From Streptomyces sp. F63 (GTDB lineage: Bacteria > Actinomycetota > Actinomycetes > Streptomycetales > Streptomycetaceae), in assembly GCF_018070345.1 (NCBI RefSeq), contig NZ_JAGPXX010000004.1, positions 124,001 to 188,000 of the forward strand: DNA of 64,000 bases, given 5' to 3'. How positions within the stretch are numbered: position 1 is the first letter of the stretch; every line of letters starts with the position of its first letter. Below, one piece after another: positions 25,467 to 38,100 of this stretch. Under the pieces are notes generated by a model that searched no databases, was not told the origin of the DNA, and worked only from the letters and a program-made list of their open reading frames with translations. The translations under genes were made by a program, and so were the position numbers.

Positions 25467-26120
25467 GCGGTGACCATCCCGCCCCTGCGACGGCCCCCAC
25501 CAGGGCGGACGGGTGTCGCGGGAGGACGGTACGCGCGGGGCGCGGGGCCGGTACGGCGGGGGTACGCAGTCCCGGCCCGGGTCCGGCCCGGGTCGCGGCC
25601 GGTGTCCCGGCCCCCGGTCTTCGTCCGGTGTGACGGTTCCGGCCCGGACGCGGCGGGGTTCCCCGGCGTCCGGCGGACCGCAAACCCCCGGTGCGCGGCG
25701 GGGAGCGTCATTCACGGGCCCGGTGGTGGCATGGCGGAGCACTGCGCGCCTCCCGTCGTTCCGTTCACCTCCCGCCCGATTCCGTGCGCGCTGCTCCGTT
25801 CGTGGCATTTATCCGCTGCAGCTCTGGAGTGGCGGGCGGGACCGTGGGTCCATGGGTGGTATTGGCCGGCTGGCCGCTCTCACAGCATGACCGGCACCGG
25901 ACGGCACGGTGCGGCGCGGCGCGCCCTGCTCCGCATCGTGCCCCGCCGCTCGGGCCCGGTACGCCCGGAGGACCCCGTTTCCGGCTCGGTGATCCCCGTG
26001 TCCGGGGATTCCGTGTCCGGGGACCGCAGGTGACGGGGCGTCGGAACCGGGGCCCCGTCACCGGCGGGCGGCGGAGTGCGGTGGGGAGCGGACCGGCCCC
26101 GTAACGCGAAAGGCCGTGTC
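25467..26120. other. Divergent intergenic region upstream of the giant gene
   Basis: This is a 654-nt gap between the ATP-binding gene (leftward) and the Ig-repeat gene (rightward). I see no convincing gene. It includes a relatively AT-rich patch near 25800-25820 (GGCATTTATCC) and a hairpin at 26030-26061. Confidence 0.5.
26030..26061 (+). promoter_or_regulatory. Leader hairpin 60 nt before the giant gene
   Basis: A 10-bp perfect stem GTGACGGGGC/GCCCCGTCAC (26030-26039 with 26052-26061) lies just upstream of the ribosome-binding site. It may be an attenuator, an mRNA 5' stabiliser, or a terminator for upstream readthrough. Confidence 0.4.
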
Positions 26121-29100
26121 ATGCCCTATTCCACGCTGACGACCATCACCGCCTCGCCCACGACAACGGTGTACGGACAGCCGGTCACCTTCACCGCCAC
26201 GGTGCGCTCCCTCTACCCGCCCGCCGGAACACCGACCGGCACCGTCACCTTCCGGATCGACGGCCCGGGCGGCGGCACCTTCACCGCGGCGCTGGACTCC
26301 CTGGGCCGGGCCCGGGTCACCCTCAGCACGCTGGACGCCGGGACGCACTCGATCACCGCCACCTACAACGGCTCGCCCGTCTACCTCCGCTCCCAGGGCT
26401 TCTTCCTCTACGGCGTGACCCGGGCCTCGACGGCCACCCGGGTGAGTTCCTCCCCGGACCCCTCCGCTCCCGGTCAGCCCGTCACGTTCACCGCCCGGGT
26501 GGAGGCCGTGCCGCCCGGGGCCGGAACCCCCACGGGGGAGGTGGTGTTCGTCATCGGCGCCCTGGGGGCGTTCACCGCGCGGCTGGACGCGAACGGCGTC
26601 GCCCGGGTCACCGTGAGCCGCCTGCCCACCGGCACCAGCGGCGTCACGGCCATCTACAAGGGCGACCACAACTTCCTGCCGTCCTCGGGCACCGGCACCC
26701 ACAGCGTCGAGCCGGTGCGGTATCCGACCACCACCACGGTGGTCTCGGCTCCCGACCCGTCGGCGGTCGGGCAGCCGGTGACCATCACCGCCACCGTCAC
26801 CCCGGATCCCGGCGCCGACTGCCCCGGGCCGCCGACCGGCACGGTGACATTCGTCGTCAGCGGCGACGGCGGGGGCACCTTCGTCCGGAGTGTGGGGGCC
26901 GGCGGCACGGCCACCCTGACCCTGTCCACCCTGGGCCCCGGCAGCCACGACATCACGGCGACCTACAACGGCGACGCCTGCTACCTCGGTTCGGCGGGCA
27001 CCGACACGCACACCGTCGGCCAGGCCACGACCACGACCACCGTCGTCTCCGCCCCCGACCCCTCCGCCTTCGGCGAGACCGTCACCTTCACCGCGACCGT
27101 CACCCCGGTGCCGCCGGGCAGCGGCACCCCGACCGGCCACGTGGTCTTCGAGATCGACGGGCTGACGCTCACCGGCACCCTGGTGAACGGTGTGGCGGCC
27201 GTCAGCACCGACGCCCTGCCGATCGGCGAGTACGACGTCACCGCCACCTACCCCGGCGATCCGGGCTACGCCGGCTCGCAGGGCTTCGACACCCACACCG
27301 TCGGGCGGGCGACGACCACCACCACCGTCACCAGCAGCCCCGACCCGTCCGCCTACGGCGAGCCGGTCACCTTCACCGCCACCGTCACTCCCGTCGTCCC
27401 CGGTACGGGCACGCCGACCGGCACCGTCCGCTTCGAGATCACCGGGCCCTCCGGCACGATCGTGCGGACCGGCGAACTGGACGTCTCCGGGCAGGCCGTG
27501 GTCCTCCTCCAGGACCTGGAGGCCGAGGAGTACACGGTCACCGCGGTCTACCAGGGCGACGCGACCTTCGCCGGCTCCTCCGGGACCGACACCCACACCG
27601 TCACCCGGGCCGCCACCAGCACCCTGCTGGTCTCCTCCCCCGACCCCTCCGAGTACGGCCAGAACGTCACCTTCGAGGCCCTGGTGTCCTCCACCGTGCC
27701 CGGCGGGCCGGTGCCGACCGGCACCGTCACCCTCACCGTGGGCGGCAACACCGTGGTCCTCAGCCTGGACGCGACCGGGACCGCGCGGTTCACCACCGCC
27801 ACCCTGCCCGCGGGCAGTTACACCGCCACCGCCGCCTACAGCGGCGACGAGAACCACGAACCGTCCAGCGGCACCGACCCGCACACCGTGGACCGGGCCC
27901 CGACCCGCACCGTCCTCACCTCCGTCCCCGATCCCTCCGTCTTCGGCGAGGAGGTCGTCTTCCGGGTGACGGTGAGCGCGGTCGGCCCCGGGGCGGGCGT
28001 CCCCACCGGCTCCGTCACCGTCACCGACAGCGCCGGCGACACCTTCACCCTGGAACTGGACGAGACCGGCTCGGCCGAGGTGCGCACCGCGGGCCTGCCG
28101 GTGGGCACGTACAGCGCGACGGCCGATTACCTCGGCGACGGCAACTTCGCGCCCTCGTCGGGCAGCGACAGCCACCGGGTCGACCGAGCGGGGACCACCC
28201 TCGCCGTCACCACCGGCCCCGACCCGTCCGTCCTCGGCGAGACCGTCACCTTCACCGCCACCGTCACCCCCACTGCCCCCGGCGCGGGCACCCCGGCCGG
28301 CACCGTCGTCTTCCTTGTCGACGGCAGGGAACTGGCCGGCACGCTGACCGGCGGCACCGTCACCGTCACCGACAGCACCCTGCCCGTGGGGACCTACACC
28401 GTGACCGCGGTGTACGCCGGTGACGCGAGCTTCACCGGCTCCACCGGCACCGACACCCACACCGTCACCGCCGCGGACACCACCACCACCGTCACCAGCA
28501 GCCCCGACCCGTCGGTGTTCGGCCAGCCCGTGCTCGTCACGGCCCAGGTCCTGCCGGTGACGCCGACGGGGCTCGTGCCCGGCGGCACCGTCACCTTCAC
28601 CGTCTCCGGCGGGGGCGGCACCACCACCGTCCCCGTGGACACCGGCGGCGCCGCCACCTTCACCCTGCACGCGCTGCCCGCCGGCCCGCACGAGATCACC
28701 GCGGTCTACAGCGGCGACGCGAGCTTCACCGGCTCCACGGGCACCGACACCCACACCGTCACCGCCGCGGACACCACCACCACGGTCACCACCGCGCCCG
28801 ACCCCTCCGCGTCGGGCACGCCCGTGACCATCAGCGCCACGGTGACGGCCGACCCGCCCGGCTCCGGGACCCCCACCGGTACGGTGCTCTTCACCATCGA
28901 CGGCGTCCCGCAGACCCCCGTCCCGCTGAACCCGGACGGCACGGCGGTCCTCGTCACCTCCTCGCTGGGGCTGACCCCGGACCCGCACCTCATCACCGCC
29001 GACTACACCAGCGACACCGCGAACTTCACCGGCTCCTCGGGCTCCGACACCCACCGGGTGGTGGTGAACCCGCAGACCGCCACCACCGTCGGCTCCTCGC

Positions 29101-32100
29101 CCGACCCGTCGGTCTTCGGCGAGACCGTCACCTTCACCGCCACCGTGACGCCCTCGGGGCCCGGCCCGGTGCCCACCGGCACGGTCACCTTCGTCGTCTC
29201 GGGCGGCAGCGGCGGCGGTACGTTCACCCGGCCCCTGGACGGCACCGGCACCGCCACCCTCACCCTGGACACCCTCAGCGTCGCCACCCACGCGGTGACG
29301 GCCACCTACAGCGGCGACGCCGTCTACACCGAGCCGTCCAGCGGCACCGACACCCACGTCGTGGACCGCGCGGCCACGCTCGTCACGGCCGGCAGCGCCC
29401 CCGACCCGTCGGTCTTCGGCGAGACCGTCGCCTTCACCGCCACCGTGGTGCCGATCGCCCCCGGCGCCGGCACCCCCACCGGCGAAGTGGTCTTCACCAT
29501 CGACGGCACCGTCACGCTCACCGGCATCCTCTCCGGCGGCACCGTCACCGTCACCGACGCCACGCTTCCCGCCGGACCGCACACCGTGATCGCCGAGTAC
29601 GTCGGCGACGAGAACTTCACCGGCTCCACCGGCTCCGACAGCCACCAGGTCGTCCGGGCGGACACCACCACGACGGTCGCCACCTCGCCCGACCCCTCGG
29701 TCTTCGGGCAGCCGGTCACCGTGACCGCCGTGGTCGCGCCGGTCGCCCCCGGCGCGGGCACCCCCACCGGCACCGTCACCTTCACCCCCGGTGGGGGCAG
29801 TGCCACCACCGTCCCGCTCGGCCCGGACGGCACGGCCACCCTGGTTCTCACCTCCCTGCCGGCCGGGGTCCGGACCATCGACGCCGTCTACAGCGGCGAC
29901 CCCGGCCACAACCCCTCCGCCGGCAGCGACACCCACACCGTCACCGCCGCGGACACCACGACGACCGTCACCAGCAGCCCCGCCCCCTCGGTCTTCGGGC
30001 AGCCCGTCCTGTTCAGCGCCGCCGTCTCCCCCGTGGCCCCCGGCTCCGGCACGCCCACCGGCACGGTGGAGTTCCAGATCACCGGACCGACGACCACGAC
30101 GCTCACCGGCACCCTGAATCCGGGCGGGATCGCCGTGGTCAGCACCGGCACGCTGCCCACCGGGGACTACACCGTCACCGCCACGTACAGCGGAAGCCCG
30201 GACTTCACCGGCTCCACCGGCACCGACACCCACACCGTGGCCCGGGCCCTCACGCAGACCACGGTGCTCACCGCACCCGACCCCTCGGTCTCCGGCCAGG
30301 ACGTGCTCTTCGAGGCCGTGGTCGCCCCCATCGCCCCGGGGCAGGGGATTCCCACCGGGTCGGTCACCTTCGTCGACAGCGGCGGCGGCTCCGTCACCGT
30401 CCCGCTGGACGCCAACGGCGTCGCCCGGACCACCACCAGCACGCTCCCGGCGGGCAGTTACCTCGTGGACGCCTTCTACGGCGGCAGCGCGGACTTCGCC
30501 CCGTCGAGCGGCGCGGACACCCACCAGGTGGACAAGGCCGCCACGCGGACGGTCATCACCGTCAGCCCCTCCCCGTCCGTCTTCGGCGAGGAAGTCCTGC
30601 TGCGGGCCGTGGTGACGCCCATCGCCCCGGGCGCCGGGGTGCCGACCGGCTTCGTCCTCATGACGGAACCCGGCGGCGTGACCTTCCTCGTGCCGCTCGA
30701 CGCGAGCGGTGTCGCCGAGGTCCGCACCACGGAGCTCGCGGTGGGCTCCTACAGCGGCACCGCCACCTACCAGGGTGACGCCAACTTCCTGCCCTCCACC
30801 GGTGCCGGCACCCACACCGTGGGCCGCGCCGGCACCACGACCACGGTCACCACCGGCCCCGATCCGTCCGTCTTCGGGCAGGAGGTCACCCTCACCGCCA
30901 CGGTGGCACCGGTCGCCCCGGGCGCCGGAACGCCCACCGGCACGGTCACCTTCACCGTCGACGGCACCACGACGCTCACCGCCGCCCTGTCCGGCGGCAC
31001 CGCCAGCGCCGTCATCAGCACCCTGCACACCGGCCCCCACACCATCACCGCCGTCTACGCCGGCGACGCGAGCTTCACCGGCTCCACCGGCACCGACACG
31101 CACCAGGTGGACCAGGCCGCCACCACGACGACCGTCACCAGCGATCCGGACCCCTCGGTGTTCGGCCAGCCGGTCGTCCTCACCGCCGCGGTGCAGCCGG
31201 TGTTCCCCGGCGCGGGCGTCCCCACCGGGACGGTCACCTTCACCATCAGCGGCGGCGGCACGTTCACGGTTCCGCTGGACTCCTCGGGCACCGCCACCCT
31301 GAGCACCGCCACGCTGCCCGCCGGGTCCCTCACCGTCACCGCCGTCTACAGCGGCGACCCGGACTTCACCACCTCCACCGGCACCGACACCCACACCGTC
31401 GCCCCGGCGGCGACCACCACCACCGTCACCAGCAGCCCCGACCCCTCGGCGCTCGGCGACCCCGTCACGATCCGCGCCGTCGTCACCGCCGACCCGCCCG
31501 GCTCGGGCACCCCCACCGGCACCGTGGTCTTCACCATCGACGGCACCCCGCAGGCCCCGGTCGCGCTGGACGCGAACGGCACCGCCGTCCTCATCACCAG
31601 CTCCCTCGGCCTGACCCCCGACCCGCACACCGTCGAGGCCCAATACCTGCCCGGCACCGGTGACTTCGCCGGCTCCTCCGGCTCGGACACCCACCGGGTG
31701 GAGGTCACCCCGCAGACCACGACGGTGGTCACCTCCGCCCCCGACCCGTCCGTCTTCGGCGAAACGGTGACCTTCACCGCCACCATCACCCCGGCCGGCG
31801 CGGGCCCGGTCCCGACCGGGACGGTGACCTTCACCGTCAGCGGCGGTACGGGCGGCGGGACGTTCACCGTCCCGGTGGACGCGAGCGGCACCGCGACACT
31901 CACGCTGGACACGCTGAGCGTCGCCGACCACGCGGTGACCGCCGCCTACAGCGGCGACGGGACCTACGATCCGTCCAGCGGCTCGGACACCCATCTGGTG
32001 AACCGGGCTTCCACCCGCGTCGAGACCACGAGCTTCCCGGACCCCTCCGTCTCCGGCCAGGAGGTCACGCTCACCGCGACCGTGGTGCCCCTCGCCCCCG

Positions 32101-35100
32101 GCGCCGGCACACCGACCGGCCAGATCACGTTCACGATCGACGGCACCACCACCCTCACCGCCCCCCTCACCGGCGGCACCGCCACCACCACCATCAGCAC
32201 CCTGGCCCCCGGCCCGCACTCCATCACCGCCGAGTACTCCGGCGACCAGAGCTTCAACTCCTCCACCGGCACCGACACCCATCAGGTCGACCGGGCCGGA
32301 ACGGACACCACCGTCACCAGCGGCCCCGACCCGTCGGTGTCCGGCCAGCCGGTGACGTTCACCGCCGCCGTCACCGCCCAGCCGCCCGGCGCCGGCGTCC
32401 CCACCGGGACCGTCACCTTCACCTTCGGCGCCGGCAGCGGCACCGGGCCCGTCACGGTGCCGCTGGACCCCACCGGCACCGCCACCCTGACCACCGGCGC
32501 ACTGCCCGTCGGCCACTACCTCGTCACCGCCACCTACAACGGCGACGCGGCCTTCACCCCGTCCTTCGGCGTGGACACCCACAACGTCGAACGGGCGGCC
32601 ACCCGGATCGACGTCACCAGCAGCCCGGACCCCTCGGCGTACGGGCAGTCGGTGGTCTTCCTCGCGACGCTCTCCCCGGTGGCCCCGGGCGCGGGCACGC
32701 CCGGCGGCACGGTGGTCTTCGAGTTCACCGGGCCGACGACGCTGACCCTCACCGGCACGGTCGGCGCGAACGGCGTCGCGGAGGTGGACACCGGCGAACT
32801 CGACGCCGGGGAGTACACGGTCACCGCCGGCTACAGCGGTGACAGCGGCTTCCTGCCGGTCACCGGCAGCGACACGCACACCGTGTCCCGGGCCGCCACC
32901 CAGACCGTGCTGGTGTCCACGCCCGACCCGTCCGTCTACGGGCAGGAGGTACTGTTCGAGGCCGTGGTGTCGGCGGTCCCGCCCGGCGCGGGGACACCGA
33001 CCGGCACGGTCACCCTCGTCAGCAGCCGCGGGGACAGCGTCGTCCTGCCACTGGACGCGAACGGTGTCGCCCGGTTCACGGACAGCACCTTCCCGGCCGG
33101 GAGTTACTCGGCCGACGCCTTCTACAGCGGGGACGCGAACTTCGCGCCGTCCAGCGGTGCGGACACCCATGTGGTCGACCGGGCGGCGACGACGACGTCC
33201 ATCACCGTCACGCCCAGCCCGTCGGTCTTCGGCGAGGAGATCCTGCTGCGGACGGTGGTCACGGCGGTGTCCCCGGGCGCGGGCATCCCGACGGGCACCG
33301 TGGTGCTGACCGAGCCCAGCGGCGTGTTCTTCACGGCAGAGCTGGACGAGTTCGGTGTCGCGGAGGTCCGGACGACCGAGCTGGCGGTGGGCTCCTACAG
33401 CGGCACCTCCGCCTATCTCGGCGATGCCAACTTCCTCCCCTCCAGCGGCGCCGGCACCCATGTGGTGACTCCGGCGGACACCACGACCACCGTCACGTCC
33501 ACGCCCGACCCGACGGTCTTCGGGCAGACCGTCACCCTGACAGCCGTCGTCGCGCCCGTGCCGCCCGGCTCGGGGACGCCGCAGGGCACGGTGAACTTCG
33601 TCATCGACGGCAGCACGACACTCGTCGGCACCCTCGTGGGCGGGACCGCCACCGTCACCACCAACTCACTCTCCACAGGCCCGCACACCATCGTCGCCAC
33701 CTACGTCGGCGCCGGCGACCCGGGCTTCAACAGCTCCAGCGGCACCGACACCCACCAGGTCAACCAGGCCAGCACCACCACCACGGTCAGCTCCGGCCCC
33801 GACCCCTCCTACGTCGGCCAGCCCGTCGTCTTCACCGCCGCCGTCACCACCAACACACCCGGCAGCGGCACCCCCACCGGCACCGTCACCTTCACCATCA
33901 CCGGACACGGAACCACCACCGTCCCCGTCGACACCAACGGAACCGCCACCCTCACCGTCAACTCCCTCCCCGCCGGCGCCCAAACCGCCACCGCCACCTA
34001 CAACGGCGACACCAACCACACCACCTCCACCGGCACCACCACCCAGCAAGTCCTCGCCGCCCTCACCACCACCACGGTGACCACCAGCCCCGACCCCTCA
34101 GCTCTCGGCTCCCCCGTCACCATCCGCGCCACCGTCACCACCAACCCACCCGCCACCGGCACCCCCACCGGAACCGTCACCTTCACCATCGACGGCACCC
34201 CCCAAACACCCATCCCCCTCGACCCCAACGGCGACGCCGTCCTCACCACCAGCGCCCTCGGCCTCACCCCCAACCCCCACACCATCACCGCCGACTACAC
34301 CCCCAACACCCCCGACCACACCCCCTCCACCGGCACCGACACCCACACCGTCGAACTCGCCCCCCAGACCACCACCACCGTCACCTCCACCCCCGACCCC
34401 ACCGTCTTCGGCCAGACCGCCACCTTCACCGCCACCGTCACCCCCAACGCCGCCGGACCCACCCCCACCGGCACCGTCACCTTCACCATCAGCGGCGGCA
34501 CCGGCGGCGGCACCTTCACCCAACCCCTCGACGGCACCGGCACCGCCACCCTCAACCTCACCACCCTCAGCGTCACCGAACACGCCGTCACCGCCACCTA
34601 CAACGGCGACACCAACTACGACCCCTCCACCGGCGCCGACACCCACCTCGTCAACCCCGCCAACACCACCACCACCGTCACCACCGGTCCGGACCCGTCG
34701 GTCTTCGGCGAGCCGGTAACCCTCACCGCCACCGTCGCACCCGTCGCACCCGGCACAGGCACCCCCCAAGGCCAGGTCACCTTCCTCATCGACGGCACCA
34801 CCACCCTCACCGCCACCCTCACCAGCGGCACCGCCACCACCACCATCAACACCCTCACCCCCGGCCCCCACACCATCACCGCCACCTACAACGGCGACAC
34901 CGGCTTCAACGCCTCCACCGCCACCGACACCCACCAGGTCAACCCCGCCAACACCACCACCACCGTCACCAGCAACCCCGACCCCTCCGTCTACGGCCAG
35001 CCCATCGTCTTCACCGCCCAAGTCCTCCCGGCGTCTCCGGGAGCCGGCATCCCCACCGGAACCGTCACCTTCGCCATCAGCGGCGGCGGAGGCACATTCA

Positions 35101-38100
35101 CCCGCACCGTGGACGAAACCGGCCACGCCACCCTCACCGTGCCCGTACTCCCCACCGGCAACTACACGGTCACAGCCACCTACAGCGGCGACACCGGCTT
35201 CAACACCTCCACCGGAACGGACACCCAGACCGTCAACCAGGCGACGACGCAGATGACGGTCACCAGTACTCCCGACCCGTCCGCCTACGGGGCGTCGGAC
35301 CTCTTCGTGGCCGTCGTCCAGCCCGTCTCCCCCGGCGGTGGCACCCCCACCGGGACGGTGAGCTTCGTCATCAGCGGGCCCACCACCGTCACGCTCAACG
35401 CGACACTCGACGCCAACGGAGTGGCGGAGGTGGCCACCGCTCTCCTGCCCGCCGGGGAGTACACGGTCACCGCCACCTACAGCGGTAGCGGCGACTTCAC
35501 TCCGGTCACCGGCACCGACACGCACACCGTCACCCGGGCCGCCACCCAGACCGTGATCACCTCTTCCCCGGACCCGTCGGTCACCGGCGAGCCGGTCCTC
35601 TTCGAGGTCGTCGTGACGCCCATCTCCCTGGGCGTCGGGGTGCCCTCGGGCACGGTCACCGTCCTCACCAGCCGGGGCGACACCATCCCCCTGACGCTGG
35701 ACGCGAACGGCCGGGCGAGCTTCACCGACGCCTCCTTCCCGGCGGGGAGTTACTCCCTCGACGCCTTCTACGACGGGGACGCGAACTTCGCGCCGTCCAG
35801 CGGTGCGGACACCCATGTGGTCGACCGGGCGGCGACGACGACGTCCATCACCGTCACGCCCAGCCCGTCGGTCTTCGGCGAGGAGATCCTGCTGCGGGCC
35901 GTGGTCACCCCGGTGGCGCCCGGCGCGGGTGTTCCCACCGGCATCGTGGTCATGAGTGAGCCCAGCGGTGTGCTGTTCATCGCGGAGCTGGACGAGTTCG
36001 GTGTCGCGGAGGTCCGCACGACCGAGCTGGCGGTGGGCTCCTACAGCGGCACCGCCGCCTACCAGGGAGACGCCAACTACCTTCCGTCCGCGGGTTCCGG
36101 CACCCATGTGGTGACTCCGGCGGACACCACCACCACCGTCACGTCCACGCCCGACCCGACGGTCTTCGGGCAGACCGTCACCCTGACAGCCGTCGTCGCG
36201 CCCGTACCGCCCGGCTCGGGGACGCCGCAAGGCACGGTGAACTTCGTCATCGACGGCACCACGACACTCGTCGGCACCCTCGTGGGCGGGACCGCCACCG
36301 TCACCACCAACTCACTCTCCACAGGCCCGCACACCATCGTCGCCACCTACGTCGGCGCCAGTGACCCGAGCTTCAACAGCTCCAGCGGCACCGACACCCA
36401 CCAGGTCAACCAGGCCAGCACCACCACCACGGTCAGCTCCGGCCCCGACCCCTCCTACGTCGGCCAGCCCGTCGTCTTCACCGCCGCCGTCACCACCAAC
36501 ACACCCGGCAGCGGCACCCCCACCGGCACCGTCACCTTCACCATCACCGGACACGGAACCACCACCGTCCCCGTCGACACCAACGGAACCGCCACCCTCA
36601 CCGTCAACTCCCTCCCCGCCGGCGCCCAAACCGCCACCGCCACCTACAACGGCGACACCAACCACACCACCTCCACCGGCACCACCACCCAGCAAGTCCT
36701 CGCCGCCCTCACCACCACCACGGTGACCACCAGCCCCGACCCCTCAGCTCTCGGCTCCCCCGTCACCATCCGCGCCACCGTCACCACCAACCCACCCGCC
36801 ACCGGCACCCCCACCGGAACCGTCACCTTCACCATCGACGGCACCCCCCAAACACCCATCCCCCTCGACCCCAACGGCGACGCCGTCCTCACCACCAGCG
36901 CCCTCGGCCTCACCCCCAACCCCCACACCATCACCGCCGACTACACCCCCAACACCCCCGACCACACCCCCTCCACCGGCACCGACACCCACACCGTCGA
37001 ACTCGCCCCCCAGACCACCACCACCGTCACCTCCACCCCCGACCCCACCGTCTTCGGCCAGACCGCCACCTTCACCGCCACCGTCACCCCCAACGCCGCC
37101 GGACCCACCCCCACCGGCACCGTCACCTTCACCATCAGCGGCGGCACCGGCGGCGGCACCTTCACCCAACCCCTCGACGGCACCGGCACCGCCACCCTCA
37201 ACCTCACCACCCTCAGCGTCACCGAACACGCCGTCACCGCCACCTACAACGGCGACACCAACTACGACCCCTCCACCGGCGCCGACACCCACCTCGTCAA
37301 CCCCGCCAACACCACCACCACCGTCACCACCGGTCCGGACCCGTCGGTCTTCGGCGAGCCGGTAACCCTCACCGCCACCGTCGCACCCGTCGCACCCGGC
37401 ACAGGCACCCCCCAAGGCCAGGTCACCTTCCTCATCGACGGCACCACCACCCTCACCGCCACCCTCACCAGCGGCACCGCCACCACCACCATCAACACCC
37501 TCACCCCCGGCCCCCACACCATCACCGCCACCTACAACGGCGACACCGGCTTCAACGCCTCCACCGCCACCGACACCCACCAGGTCAACCCCGCCAACAC
37601 CACCACCACCGTCACCAGCAACCCCGACCCCTCCGTCTACGGCCAGCCCATCGTCTTCACCGCCCAAGTCCTCCCGGCGTCTCCGGGAGCCGGCATCCCG
37701 ACCGGAACCGTCACCTTCGCCATCAGCGGCGGCGGAGGCACATTCACCCGCACCGTGGACGAAACCGGCCACGCCACCCTCACCGTGCCCGTACTCCCCA
37801 CCGGCAACTACACGGTCACAGCCACCTACAGCGGCGACACCGGCTTCAACACCTCCACCGGAACGGACACCCACACGGTGAACGCGGCCGACACCGCGAC
37901 CTCGGTCACCGGCACGCCGAACCCCTCGTTCTTCGGGGAGCAGGTCACCTTCATCGCCGTCGTCCAGTCCCTCTTGCCCGGCAGTGGCACCCCCACCGGG
38001 GACGTCGTCTTCACCATTGGGGGCGGGGGCGGGGGCAGCTTCACGGTGACGCTGGACTCCGACGGCATCGCCCAACTCACCCTCAGCACCCTGGAGGTGG

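Larger units (their letters stand above)
27960..37872 (+). repeat. Nine-domain super-repeat inside the giant gene (period about 2.65 kb)
   Basis: Domain types recur every nine domains. The type with IDGxPQxPxPL and SxLGLTPxPH is domain 10, 19, 28 and 37. The shorter QTxTTV type follows at 11, 20, 29, 38. The FEITGPxxT type is 5, 14, 23, 32. The SPSVFGEEVLLRAVV type is 7, 16, 25, 34. The blocks are thus about 7-15, 16-24, 25-33 and 34-40. Similarity between blocks rises toward the 3' end. Confidence 0.85.

Noticed and set aside
25884..26033. Short + strand frame just before the giant gene (MTGTGRHGAARRALL...)
   Set aside because: No ribosome-binding site, repetitive VSGDSV tail, ends within the leader hairpin; no reason to believe it is translated.
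26058..33461. A 2,467-codon open frame antisense to the giant gene
   Set aside because: It is an echo of the repeat: periodic GC-rich codons on the + strand avoid stops in this antisense frame. Its translation is Gly/Arg/Val low complexity without domains, start signal or ribosome-binding site.
33453..37872. The 1.77-kb direct repeats as insertion-sequence copies
   Set aside because: They lie in frame in one gene, with no terminal inverted repeats or transposase. Internal duplication explains them better.
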